Assembly: GCF_013003965.1 (NCBI RefSeq)
Contig: NZ_CP053069.1
Coordinates: forward strand, 248,001 to 312,000
Length of the DNA: 64,000 nt
Direction: 5' to 3'
Source: Usitatibacter rugosus
Lineage (GTDB): Bacteria > Pseudomonadota > Gammaproteobacteria > Burkholderiales > Usitatibacteraceae
Below the pieces are notes generated by a model that saw only the letters and a program-made list of their open reading frames with translations, did no database searches and was not told the DNA's origin. Position numbers and translations under genes: made by a program. How positions within the stretch are numbered: position 1 is the stretch's first letter; every line of letters begins with the position of its first letter. This document shows, piece after piece, positions 47,364 through 53,586 of the stretch.

Positions 47364-48286
47364 CCTCCTGGCCTTCGACGAAGGCTCGCCGCGTGTACGC
47401 GGCGCTACTGGTCGTCGGGTGGCAGCTTTCCGTGGCTGCGTTTATCGCTTCCGGTTTGATTGCACAGAGCGTATTCGCACACACCGCGAACGATGCCTCT
47501 TGCGTCAATGATCCGTCATGGACGGCTCCCCAGAAGCCTTTTCGAATCTACGGCAATACTTGGCATGTCGGCCCCCGTGGCCTCGGTGTTTTTCTCATAA
47601 CAGCACCTACGGGCAATGTCCTGATTGACGGAGGCGTACCGGGCAACGCACCGTTGATCGAAGCCAACATTCGAAGTCTCGGAATCAAACTGCGCGACAT
47701 CAGGTGGATTCTCAATTCGCACGCACATTGCGATCATGCTGGGGGCATCGCACAACTCGCGCGCGCCTCGGGTGCGCAAATCATCGCAAGCGCCGCAGAC
47801 ACCCAGTTGCTTGCGCGCGGCGGTCGCGACGACCCACAATACAGCGATAGATTCCCGTTTCCGCCCGTGCGCGTGACGCGGACGGTCGCCGATGGCGAGA
47901 GTCTGCGCTTGGGAGATTTGGTGCTCACCGCGCATTCCACACCAGGACATACCAAAGGAAACACAACGTGGACCTGGAAGTCATGCGAGGACACGCGGTG
48001 TCTTCATATGGTGCTTGTTGGCAGCCTGTCGGCGCCCGGTTACAGGTTGATCGCCAATCCAAAGTACCCCGACATCGTCAAGGATTTCGAGCACGGCTTT
48101 GCCGTGGTCGAAGCGTTGCCTTGCGAAATTGCGCTCGCTCCGCATCCGGGAATGGTTAGCTTTTGGCAGCGCGTCGCCAAGCGAGATCAGGGCGATGCGG
48201 ATGCGTTGATGGATTCCACCGTATGCCGCGCTTACGCGAAGGATGCGCGCGAGAGCTTTGCGAAGGAACTGAAGAAGCAGCAATAG
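47360..48286 (+). CDS. cassette 71: subclass B3 metallo-beta-lactamase
   Basis: 308 residues. N-terminal signal region (about 11-40), then the alpha-beta-beta-alpha fold. Zinc ligands of subclass B3 are all present: His121, His123, Asp125, His126 (NSHAHCDHAGG), His197 (TPGHTKGNTTW) and His262 (LAPHPG). The B3 marks FRIYGNTWHVGPRGL, VLIDGGVPGNAPLIEANI and GSLSAPGYRL are also present. Such enzymes hydrolyse carbapenems and most beta-lactams in the periplasm. GTG start overlaps the HicB-like stop. Activity is predicted, not shown. Confidence 0.9.
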   Translation: MTSWPSTKARRVYAALLVVGWQLSVAAFIASGLIAQSVFAHTANDASCVNDPSWTAPQKPFRIYGNTWHVGPRGLGVFLITAPTGNVLIDGGVPGNAPLIEANIRSLGIKLRDIRWILNSHAHCDHAGGIAQLARASGAQIIASAADTQLLARGGRDDPQYSDRFPFPPVRVTRTVADGESLRLGDLVLTAHSTPGHTKGNTTWTWKSCEDTRCLHMVLVGSLSAPGYRLIANPKYPDIVKDFEHGFAVVEALPCEIALAPHPGMVSFWQRVAKRDQGDADALMDSTVCRAYAKDARESFAKELKKQQ

Positions 48287-48380
48287 GGGGCGGGTCCTCA
48301 CCCGGCAGAGACCACTTGATAGACGCAGACCAACTGTAGGGTGATGTTGCATGGGAAAAGCCGGGACTCGTTGCAATGCA

Positions 48381-48476
48381 ACCTAACAACGCGTTGGAGC
48401 GGACCGTGAACCATCGTGGCGCGCTGTGTCTTTGCGAATGGGCGTCGTGCCCGGCCGCTCAACTTGGTCGTTAGGC
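48381..48476 (+). repeat. attC 71 (class A)
   Basis: Closes cassette 71; boxes ACCTAAC and GTTAGGC. Preceded by TGCA, implying an original cassette start GTTAGGTTGCA, which is not the start found at 47119. Confidence 0.95.
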
Positions 48477-48485
48477 GTCATTTCG

Positions 48486-48836
48486 ATGCAACGCCACGAT
48501 ACTGACGTTGCCGCGATCGTTGGCGCCATGCCCAAGCGTCGAACGGGCATCGTGGTTGTCGGGCTGTTCGTCCTCATTCCGGCAGCCATTCTCCTGATTG
48601 CGTGGGCCGATCAGCCCTCTGGTTCGCCGGCGCTCGTGGGCGGCACTATCGTCGCCGTCCATGAAGGTTCTGTCTCTCGCCAAGCGCCCGGTCGCACTAC
48701 CTCTGCATCAGTTCGGCTAGACGATGGGACGATCGTGCAGTGCCAGGCGCTCGGCAACGCCGCGCAGATCGGCTACCGTGTGAATGTGCAGCGCCAAGCA
48801 ACTCGAGTGCTCGGTCGACCTTTTCACGATTGCTGA
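48486..48836 (+). CDS. cassette 72: single-helix membrane protein
   Basis: 116 residues. A basic N-terminus (AMPKRRTG), one membrane helix (about 21-40), then an extracytoplasmic small beta domain (GGTIVAVHEGSVSRQ ... VRLDDGTIVQCQALGNA), resembling an OB/biotinyl-type barrel. Unknown. Confidence 0.6.
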   Translation: MQRHDTDVAAIVGAMPKRRTGIVVVGLFVLIPAAILLIAWADQPSGSPALVGGTIVAVHEGSVSRQAPGRTTSASVRLDDGTIVQCQALGNAAQIGYRVNVQRQATRVLGRPFHDC

Positions 48837-48844
48837 GAAGTGAC

Positions 48845-48940
48845 GCCGAACAACTCGCTGGAGCGGACCGTGAACAATCGTGACGCGCTGTGTCATTGCG
48901 AACGGGCATCGTGCCCGGCCGCTCAACTCGGTCGTTAGGC
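48845..48940 (+). repeat. attC 72 (class A, mutated R'')
   Basis: Closes cassette 72; boxes GCCGAAC (T to G, breaking the consensus) and GTTAGGC. CAACTCGCTGG in L'' is also altered. Probably poorly recombinogenic. Confidence 0.9.
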
Positions 48941-48942
48941 CT

Positions 48943-49338
48943 ATGGCGAGCAACCAGCATCTCGATGCAGTGATCGGCGAAGCGCTCGAGTGTGCAACTG
49001 AGGCGGCCGCAGAGATACGCGAGCTTGGCCTCGCGCCTGTCGATCGTCATCTCAGGAGCATAGGCGACGCGGTCAATTCACTGTGGGAGGTGCGCGAGGC
49101 TCTTTACCGCGCACATCCCGAAGTGAAGCGGGACTTTGTCGCCGAATCAGAGGTCGATGAGGCGCGCTTCGAGGCTCTCTGCGCGCTGCACAACCGTGCC
49201 TGTGAGACTGAACGTGCGGGAAATCACGCTGAGGCGGCAACACTGTTCAAGCAACTTCACGAACAATCAAAGTTCGGCTTCTTCAAACTGTGTGCCGAAG
49301 CCGGCCTCTTTAGAACCGACGATGCGCACAAGGCCTAG
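48943..49338 (+). CDS. cassette 73: helical protein, unknown
   Basis: 131 residues, helical (DAVIGEALECATEAAAEIREL ... ALHNRACETERAGNHAEAATLFKQLHE). The last part has a TPR-like look. No signal. Stop TAG lies inside the remnant R'' box of its attC. Confidence 0.6.
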   Translation: MASNQHLDAVIGEALECATEAAAEIRELGLAPVDRHLRSIGDAVNSLWEVREALYRAHPEVKRDFVAESEVDEARFEALCALHNRACETERAGNHAEAATLFKQLHEQSKFGFFKLCAEAGLFRTDDAHKA

Positions 49339-49363
49339 CAGCGCATTTGAGCGGACCGCGAAC
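49332..49363 (+). repeat. attC 73 remnant (5' half only)
   Basis: GCCTAGCAGCGCATTTGAGC then GGACCGCGAAC, which is R''/L'' with substitutions; the centre and the L'/R' half are missing and the next gene's ATG follows at once. Confidence 0.8.
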
Positions 49364-49846
49364 ATGGAGCCATTGCCGAAAGTCGAAGACCTCGCTCCGA
49401 AACTGCGAAGTCATGGCATCGAGCTTCCTCCAGGAGTCGTGCGGGTTGGAGCATTCGGTGACTCCGATGAGTTGTCCCAGGAGCTACTTTCCCTCATTCG
49501 AGTGGGCCGTAAGCGCGGTGGAGCAGCTCTCCTCTGGGCTTACGAGGCAGAGTCGGAGCCACTTCCAAGGATCGGCGAAATCGAGATCGTCGTGAATTAC
49601 TTCAATGCGCCATGCTTCGTCACCCGAACGACCGAAGTTGAAGTCGTGCCCTTCAACCAGGTCAGCGCTCAGTTCGCGGCCCGCGAAGGTGAGGGGGACG
49701 GCTCACTGGAGTATTGGCGAAAGGCACATTGGGCCTGCTTTTCGCGAGATTGCGGGCGCATGGGCCGCATGCCGAATGAAACCATGCCAGTCATTTGCTG
49801 CTCATTCGAGGTGCTGAATGTGGTGCCAGTATCGCAAGCGGGCTAA
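49364..49846 (+). CDS. ASCH-domain protein
   Basis: 160 residues. RVGAFGDSDELSQELLSLIR, the G-x-K/R-x-x-A strand (GRKRGGAALLWAYEAE), EVVPFNQVSAQFAAREGEG and SLEYWRKAHWACF follow the ASCH (PUA-like, RNA-binding) layout of YqfB-like proteins. Starts directly on the remnant attC 73 and ends with TAA in attC 74. Possible amidohydrolase or RNA-linked role; not determined. Confidence 0.8.
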   Translation: MEPLPKVEDLAPKLRSHGIELPPGVVRVGAFGDSDELSQELLSLIRVGRKRGGAALLWAYEAESEPLPRIGEIEIVVNYFNAPCFVTRTTEVEVVPFNQVSAQFAAREGEGDGSLEYWRKAHWACFSRDCGRMGRMPNETMPVICCSFEVLNVVPVSQAG

Positions 49847-49936
49847 CAACGCGTTGGAGCGGACCGTGAAACATCGTGGCGCGCTGTGTCTTTGCGAATG
49901 GGCGTCGTGCCCGGTCGCGCAACTTGGTCGTTAGAC
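49841..49936 (+). repeat. attC 74 (class A)
   Basis: Closes the ASCH cassette; boxes GGCTAAC and GTTAGAC. GTGAAACATCG; CCGGTCGCGCAAC. The last full-length site of the array. Confidence 0.93.
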
Positions 49937-49939
49937 GTC

Positions 49940-50389
49940 ATGTCCGACAGCGAGCTCCGATACGTTCCCGTCTCCCCCGAGTATCGACCCGGTTCCCGTC
50001 AAGCTGAAGCGGCCGAAAGACTCCTCTTGTCCTTTCTGCCGCACTCTCAGGTTGTCCGATCCAGATTCACCGAGCACATCACGTTCTTCGATCCGGGAGC
50101 GAATTGGTCTGGTGTTCGTTGCCCGCTATGTCGCGCGGACGCTCACGGCTGGTGGGCGGCCGCGATGTCAAAGGCTGCGGAGAAGAATTTCGAATCGCTC
50201 CAAGTCAGGGCAGGCTGTTGCGGTGCGACTGTCTCGCTCAACGACCTGGAGTACGTCTGGCCGGCCGCCTTCGGGCGTTATGCCCTCGAGGCGTTCAACC
50301 CAACCGCAAAGGGCATCACTTCACAGCAATTGGTGCAACTTGCGAGTGCGATCGGATGCGCAGTACGCGAGATTCCTGTCCACATTTGA
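49940..50389 (+). CDS. cassette 75, gene 1: unknown with Cys cluster
   Basis: 149 residues. CPLC (about residue 61) and GCC (about 93) may bind a metal. FTEHITFFDPGANW and a C-terminal helix (SQQLVQLASAIGCAVREI). Followed after 18 nt by a lipoprotein gene in the same cassette. Unknown. Confidence 0.6.
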   Translation: MSDSELRYVPVSPEYRPGSRQAEAAERLLLSFLPHSQVVRSRFTEHITFFDPGANWSGVRCPLCRADAHGWWAAAMSKAAEKNFESLQVRAGCCGATVSLNDLEYVWPAAFGRYALEAFNPTAKGITSQQLVQLASAIGCAVREIPVHI

Positions 50390-50407
50390 ACTTGACGGAG
50401 AGCCACC

Positions 50408-50755
50408 GTGCGAAGTCTTGCTTTCGTTGCGATCGCATTTAGCCTGCTCGTTTCGGGTTGCGGGTCTGAAAGTCCTTCTGCGAAGGGAGGCAGCAGTTCA
50501 GCCCCTGTGCCGATCGCCGCCCCCCTCCCCGCAACGCTCGAAGGGCAGCTCTCCATTGATGTGACGAATGACGCGGGCTACTTCGGCGTCATTGCAGCTG
50601 CGCAAACTCGACACCTCGTCGCAATCCCCGCTAGCGTTGTCCGCGACTCGGGATTGTCGTCCTCCGGTGGGCGAGTCCGAGTGGTCGTCGATTCCAGCAC
50701 CGAGTTCGTACCTGGCGTTCCCACCTATACCGTGTCGTCGCTTCAGAAGCTGTGA
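50408..50755 (+). CDS. cassette 75, gene 2: lipoprotein
   Basis: 115 residues, lipobox LVSGCG (Cys about 18), a Ser/Pro/Ala-rich linker and a small beta domain (LSIDVTNDAGYFGVIAA ... RVRVVVDSSTEF). GTG start with GGAG upstream. The cassette's start (GACGTC) and end (GATGCC) do not match, suggesting two cassettes fused by deletion. Confidence 0.65.
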   Translation: MRSLAFVAIAFSLLVSGCGSESPSAKGGSSSAPVPIAAPLPATLEGQLSIDVTNDAGYFGVIAAAQTRHLVAIPASVVRDSGLSSSGGRVRVVVDSSTEFVPGVPTYTVSSLQKL

Positions 50756-50756
50756 T

Positions 50757-50782
50757 GCCTAACAGCGCGTTGGACGTTAGGT
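50757..50782 (+). repeat. attC 75 remnant (internal deletion)
   Basis: GCCTAACAGCGCGTTGGAC joined straight to GTTAGGT: R''/L'' and R' remain, about 70 bp of the middle are gone. Confidence 0.85.
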
Positions 50783-50786
50783 CTCC

Positions 50787-51305
50787 ATGAAAAGCGTCCC
50801 CTTCTATTTCAGTGGCGACGACGATGGCCACTTCTACGCGCTGGCCTGGTGCGACGGCTTCTATGTCAATTCGGGAGGAAACGTTCCGTCTGCCATCGCC
50901 ATCTACTTTTCCCCTTCTCCGGCTTTCACGCGGTACTCCATGAGCATTCATTCGCTAAACGGAGATCACCATCTCTACCACCGGGGGCCGGACTACACAC
51001 CGGCCGCGGAGGCAATCATCATCGACGGAATGGTCACCTTCAGCGTTCCCCCGTATGCCTGGACGCTGGTATCAAAGCCGGAATCAAGTCTGTTCCTGGC
51101 AGGTCACGAGCCCGGTTATCAGCAGGCGCGGGCGGATCTGTGCCGTTGCCTATACGCTCCGCGAATGAAGGCCTGGAGCGCAGCGTCTCTTCGATCGGCG
51201 CCCTTCTTCCTTCCGCCCAAAGGGGGCTTCGTCCCCAGAGACGCATATGCGGACACGTTCGAGAACCAAGAGTTTTTGCAAGCCACGATTGGGCATGAGA
51301 CCTGA
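50787..51305 (+). CDS. cassette 76: unknown, 172 residues
   Basis: Aromatic-rich soluble protein (VPFYFSGDDDGHFYALAWCDGF ... PSAIAIYFSPSPAF). No signal. ATG directly after the R' box; cassette ends still match in reverse (GTCTCCATG / CATGAGAC). Unknown. Confidence 0.55.
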   Translation: MKSVPFYFSGDDDGHFYALAWCDGFYVNSGGNVPSAIAIYFSPSPAFTRYSMSIHSLNGDHHLYHRGPDYTPAAEAIIIDGMVTFSVPPYAWTLVSKPESSLFLAGHEPGYQQARADLCRCLYAPRMKAWSAASLRSAPFFLPPKGGFVPRDAYADTFENQEFLQATIGHET

Positions 51306-51321
51306 CAACGCGTTGCAGCGG
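51300..51321 (+). repeat. attC 76 remnant (5' part)
   Basis: ACCTGACAACGCGTTGCAGC plus GG, an altered R''/L'' with nothing of the 3' half. Confidence 0.8.
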
Positions 51322-51344
51322 TATACCAACCACAGGAGACTGAC

Positions 51345-52100
51345 TTGAACCTCAACGGTCGCAAAGTGCGAAGAACAAGTGGTTGGCTTTGTTTCACTCT
51401 TTTGCTCATCGTCTCGGGCTGCGCGACATACCAGACACCCGGCGCAGGAGTGAACGTCGGCAACCTTTCGAAGGCCGACGAGGATATCGCCGAGCTGATG
51501 AAGCGGGAGCCCGCTGCGCCATTTCCCGCCCGAATGGCAATGGTGCGTGTTCAGGCATCCGGCTACTACTCACGAAACAACCAGTGCTATGGGAAGGGGC
51601 AGTTCTGCGTTGTCACGACGCGCGACATAGAGACGGAAAAGGACATCGAGAGGTTGACGCGATTGCCGATGGTGGCGGATGTCGCCCCTTTAAGCCGAAT
51701 CCTGCTGTCGTCGGACCTCAAGTCGACCAAGGATCTTCGGCTTGCTGCCGCAACGTTGAAAACGGACTTGCTTCTCGTCTATTCGATCGACACGCGATTT
51801 ACCGTCGAGAGCAACGAGATTGGGCCACTGGGCCTGATCTCCCTCGGATTTCTTCCCAACAAGAAGGCTCATGTCACTACCACCGCCTCAGCGGCTTTGT
51901 TCGACGTTCGCACCGGGTTCGTCTTTGGCGCAGCGGAGGCCACCGTCACCGAGCAGCAACGTGCGACATTCTGGTCAAGCGAGGATGCCATCGAGAGCGT
52001 CCGGTTGAAGACGGAGGCCGAAGCGTTCCAGAAATTGCTGGGTGAATTCGAGAAGCTCTGGAAGGGTGTTGTCGAACGGCATGCAGCAACCAAGCGCTGA
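51345..52100 (+). CDS. envelope lipoprotein, unknown
   Basis: 251 residues. TTG start with AGGAG six bases upstream; signal ends LIVSGCAT (lipobox Cys about 27). Mature domain includes RMAMVRVQASGYYS, LLVYSIDTRF and FDVRTGFVFGAAE, a layout seen in outer-membrane lipoproteins of the stress-response type. Base composition is between cassette and chromosome. Not clearly a cassette: no intact attC on either side. Confidence 0.65.
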   Translation: MNLNGRKVRRTSGWLCFTLLLIVSGCATYQTPGAGVNVGNLSKADEDIAELMKREPAAPFPARMAMVRVQASGYYSRNNQCYGKGQFCVVTTRDIETEKDIERLTRLPMVADVAPLSRILLSSDLKSTKDLRLAAATLKTDLLLVYSIDTRFTVESNEIGPLGLISLGFLPNKKAHVTTTASAALFDVRTGFVFGAAEATVTEQQRATFWSSEDAIESVRLKTEAEAFQKLLGEFEKLWKGVVERHAATKR

Positions 52101-52130
52101 AGCGCAGCGTCACTGAAAGGAGAGCTTCGC

Positions 52131-52442
52131 ATGATGAACTTTGCAAAGTCTCACCGGGCGGCTCTGTTCCTGGTGTTTTGCCTGGGCGCCGCCGTTCATT
52201 GGTTCGTCTCGGCCGTATTGCTGGAGTCGTACTTCAATCCATTTTCGATCCTGTCTTCCTGGCCCTGGTCGTGGGTCGTCGCGACGGCTGGCGAAAGTGC
52301 GCTCTGGGCGCTCTCGTTCAAAGACTCGATTGTTGCGCTGAAAATCATCTTCTCACTGGGGTTTGCCCTGAACGCCATGATCCTTGTCTGGGCGGGGTGG
52401 TACTACTCGGCAGGTCGCCCGCGCCGACTGGCGATGCAGTGA
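52131..52442 (+). CDS. three-helix membrane protein
   Basis: 103 residues with helices near 9-30, 40-58 and 68-93. AAAGGAG lies eight bases before the ATG. Its stop overlaps a remnant R'' (GACGCC), so it was probably a cassette gene. Same strand and 30 bp after the lipoprotein gene. Confidence 0.6.
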   Translation: MMNFAKSHRAALFLVFCLGAAVHWFVSAVLLESYFNPFSILSSWPWSWVVATAGESALWALSFKDSIVALKIIFSLGFALNAMILVWAGWYYSAGRPRRLAMQ

Positions 52443-52443
52443 C

Positions 52444-52464
52444 GCCTAAATCTGGTCGTTAGAT
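52444..52464 (+). repeat. attC remnant (nearly deleted)
   Basis: GCCTAAATC then TGGTCGTTAGAT: first and last few bases of an attC joined together. Confidence 0.75.
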
Positions 52465-52467
52465 CGC

Positions 52468-52587
52468 ACCGACCACAAGAGTGAGCGAAACATCGCCCTC
52501 TACCGCCGCTTGGGGTATGTGCCGTTTCGCCGTGAGCGCATCCATCCAGGTCTCGAGCTCGTGTACATGGAGAAAGTGGTGAGATGA
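52468..52587 (+). pseudogene. C-terminal fragment of a GNAT acetyltransferase
   Basis: Translates as SERNIALYRRLGYVPFRRER then a typical C-terminal strand (LELVYMEKVV), the last 40 residues of a GNAT fold; the N-terminal acetyl-CoA site is missing. It has no start codon of its own. Bounded by attC remnants with matching ends (ATCGC / GCGAT), so it is a cassette whose gene was cut down in place. Confidence 0.75.
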
Positions 52588-52591
52588 AGCG

Positions 52592-52650
52592 ATCTAGCAA
52601 TGTCATTGCAAACGGGTATCGTGCCCGGCCCCTCAACTTGGTCGTTGGAT
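52592..52650 (+). repeat. attC remnant (5' deletion)
   Basis: ATCTAGCAA joined to the class A 3' half (TGTCATTGCAAACGGGTATC onward) and ending GTTGGAT; both outer boxes carry a substitution. Confidence 0.85.
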
Positions 52651-52668
52651 CACACTAGACGTAGCGAG

Positions 52669-52926
52669 ATGGACACGATCGCAAAGGCACTCATCGAGCA
52701 AACGCGCCTCCTCGAGGAAGCTGAAGACCCGCTGGACCTCGATTCGGTGGCGACGATCCTTGAAGGCTTGGCCGAAGCCCTGGAATCGGCGACGCCCGAG
52801 GAGGTGGATGTGCTGCGTCAGACACTCGAGGAACTGATGCAGGCCGAGCGAAAGGCGGCGCGGCCGCGAGCGCGCGTGATTGAGTACTACCGCACGTTTC
52901 TACCCAACGTAGGCATTCTGAAGTGA
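52669..52926 (+). CDS. small acidic helical protein
   Basis: 85 residues: DTIAKALIEQTRLLEEAEDP, LDLDSVATILEGLAEALESA, a pair of helices likely to coil. Stop overlaps the next gene (GTGA), so the two are co-translated. Unknown. Confidence 0.55.
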   Translation: MDTIAKALIEQTRLLEEAEDPLDLDSVATILEGLAEALESATPEEVDVLRQTLEELMQAERKAARPRARVIEYYRTFLPNVGILK

Positions 52927-53576
52927 AGGGCGCAATGGAGCAGGATGGCTACGCAGTCGCTCCGGCGGTTTTCGACCTGATGGAAACGGCATCGATTGCG
53001 GAGGCGCTGCAGGCCGTGCCCATTGCGAGCGCCGGTACCCGGAATCTGCTCGAGTTCGGGTGGTGCCGGGCGCTCGTTGGGCGAATCCGCAGCACCCTCG
53101 AGATCCGCGGCGTTGCCGTCCAATGCACGCTCTTCGACAAAACACCCGAACGCAACTGGCTCGTCGCTTTCCATCAAGACCTTTCCATCCCCGTCCGTGA
53201 AAGAGTCGAGCATCCAGAGCTTCGGGCGTGGTCGGTGAAGGAGGGTCAGCAATTCGTGCAACCACCGGTTGCACTGCTCGAGCAGCTCACCGCCGTTCGC
53301 ATCCACATTGACGACTGTGATCCGGAGAACGGCCCGCTCAGGCTGGTCCCGGGTTCGCACCGTCACGGACGTCTCGACGAGTCCGAAGCGAAGCGCCTTC
53401 GTAAAGTGACAGGCGAGGTGCCACTTCCGATCGGCCGGGGCGGAGCACTTATCCTGAAGCCGCTCCTGCTTCACGCCTCGTCCAAAGCTGCCTCGCCGCG
53501 CCATCGCAGGGTGTTGCATTTTCTTTTCGGACCCGCTTCGATCGGCTATGGCTTACGGTGGCAGCATGCTGTTTAA
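52923..53576 (+). CDS. phytanoyl-CoA dioxygenase (PhyH) family protein
   Basis: 217 residues. Fe(II)/2-oxoglutarate oxygenase: metal triad His84-x-Asp86 (VAFHQDLS) and His184 (LLLHASS), with the 2-oxoglutarate Arg in RHRRVLHF. DDCDPENGPLRLVPGSHRHG is the PhyH signature. GTG start overlaps the preceding stop; an ATG four codons in is possible. The stop TAA lies inside a remnant R'' box, so this was a cassette gene. Confidence 0.82.
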   Translation: MKGAMEQDGYAVAPAVFDLMETASIAEALQAVPIASAGTRNLLEFGWCRALVGRIRSTLEIRGVAVQCTLFDKTPERNWLVAFHQDLSIPVRERVEHPELRAWSVKEGQQFVQPPVALLEQLTAVRIHIDDCDPENGPLRLVPGSHRHGRLDESEAKRLRKVTGEVPLPIGRGGALILKPLLLHASSKAASPRHRRVLHFLFGPASIGYGLRWQHAV

Positions 53577-53586
53577 CAACGACGTC
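53571..53586 (+). repeat. attC scar
   Basis: GTTTAACAACG followed directly by ACGTC and ATG. GTTTAAC is an R'' box; ACGTCATG is what follows GTTAG at several intact cassette starts. The rest of the attC seems lost. Confidence 0.6.

Larger units (their letters stand above)
16390..53586 (+). mobile_element. sedentary chromosomal integron cassette array (about 75+ cassettes)
   Basis: Seventy-two consecutive cassettes with full-length attC, a further full attC (74), and six truncated sites at the distal end. Most attCs are 96 bp and nearly identical, the mark of a long-resident chromosomal array. Class A (dominant) has the centre reading GTGAACCATCGTGGCGCGCT. Class B has a GGCGCCCCTCTCAGGGGCG-like hairpin. 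Class C has CCGGGGTACATCGTGGGCC. Class D are shorter, unusual sites. In all, L'' (GTTGGAGCGG) has one extra base over L' (GTTGAGCGG reversed), the extrahelical base IntI needs. Each cassette begins just after the G of GTTAG. Confidence 0.95.

Noticed and set aside
16953-49050. Minus-strand ORFs with LTTKLSGRARRPFAKTQRATM or NDQVERPGTTPIRKDTARH
   Set aside because: Antisense translations of attC joined to antisense of cassette genes; no ribosome sites and no independent conservation.
16856-49936. CRISPR-like array: many similar repeats at regular spacing
   Set aside because: Repeats are about 96 bp, imperfectly symmetric and separated by 200-1250 bp gene-sized units; no cas genes. They are attC sites.
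16861-49936. Dozens of ORFs containing NNALERTVNHRGALCLCEW, MARCVFANGRRARPLN or MSLRMGVVPGRSTW peptides
   Set aside because: These are translations of the attC itself in three frames and recur at every site; they are not a protein family. Starts were moved to the first sensible codon inside each cassette.
16390-53586. Insertion sequence or phage as explanation of the repeats
   Set aside because: No transposase, phage gene or target-site duplication was seen; repeats follow attC architecture and an IntI is present.
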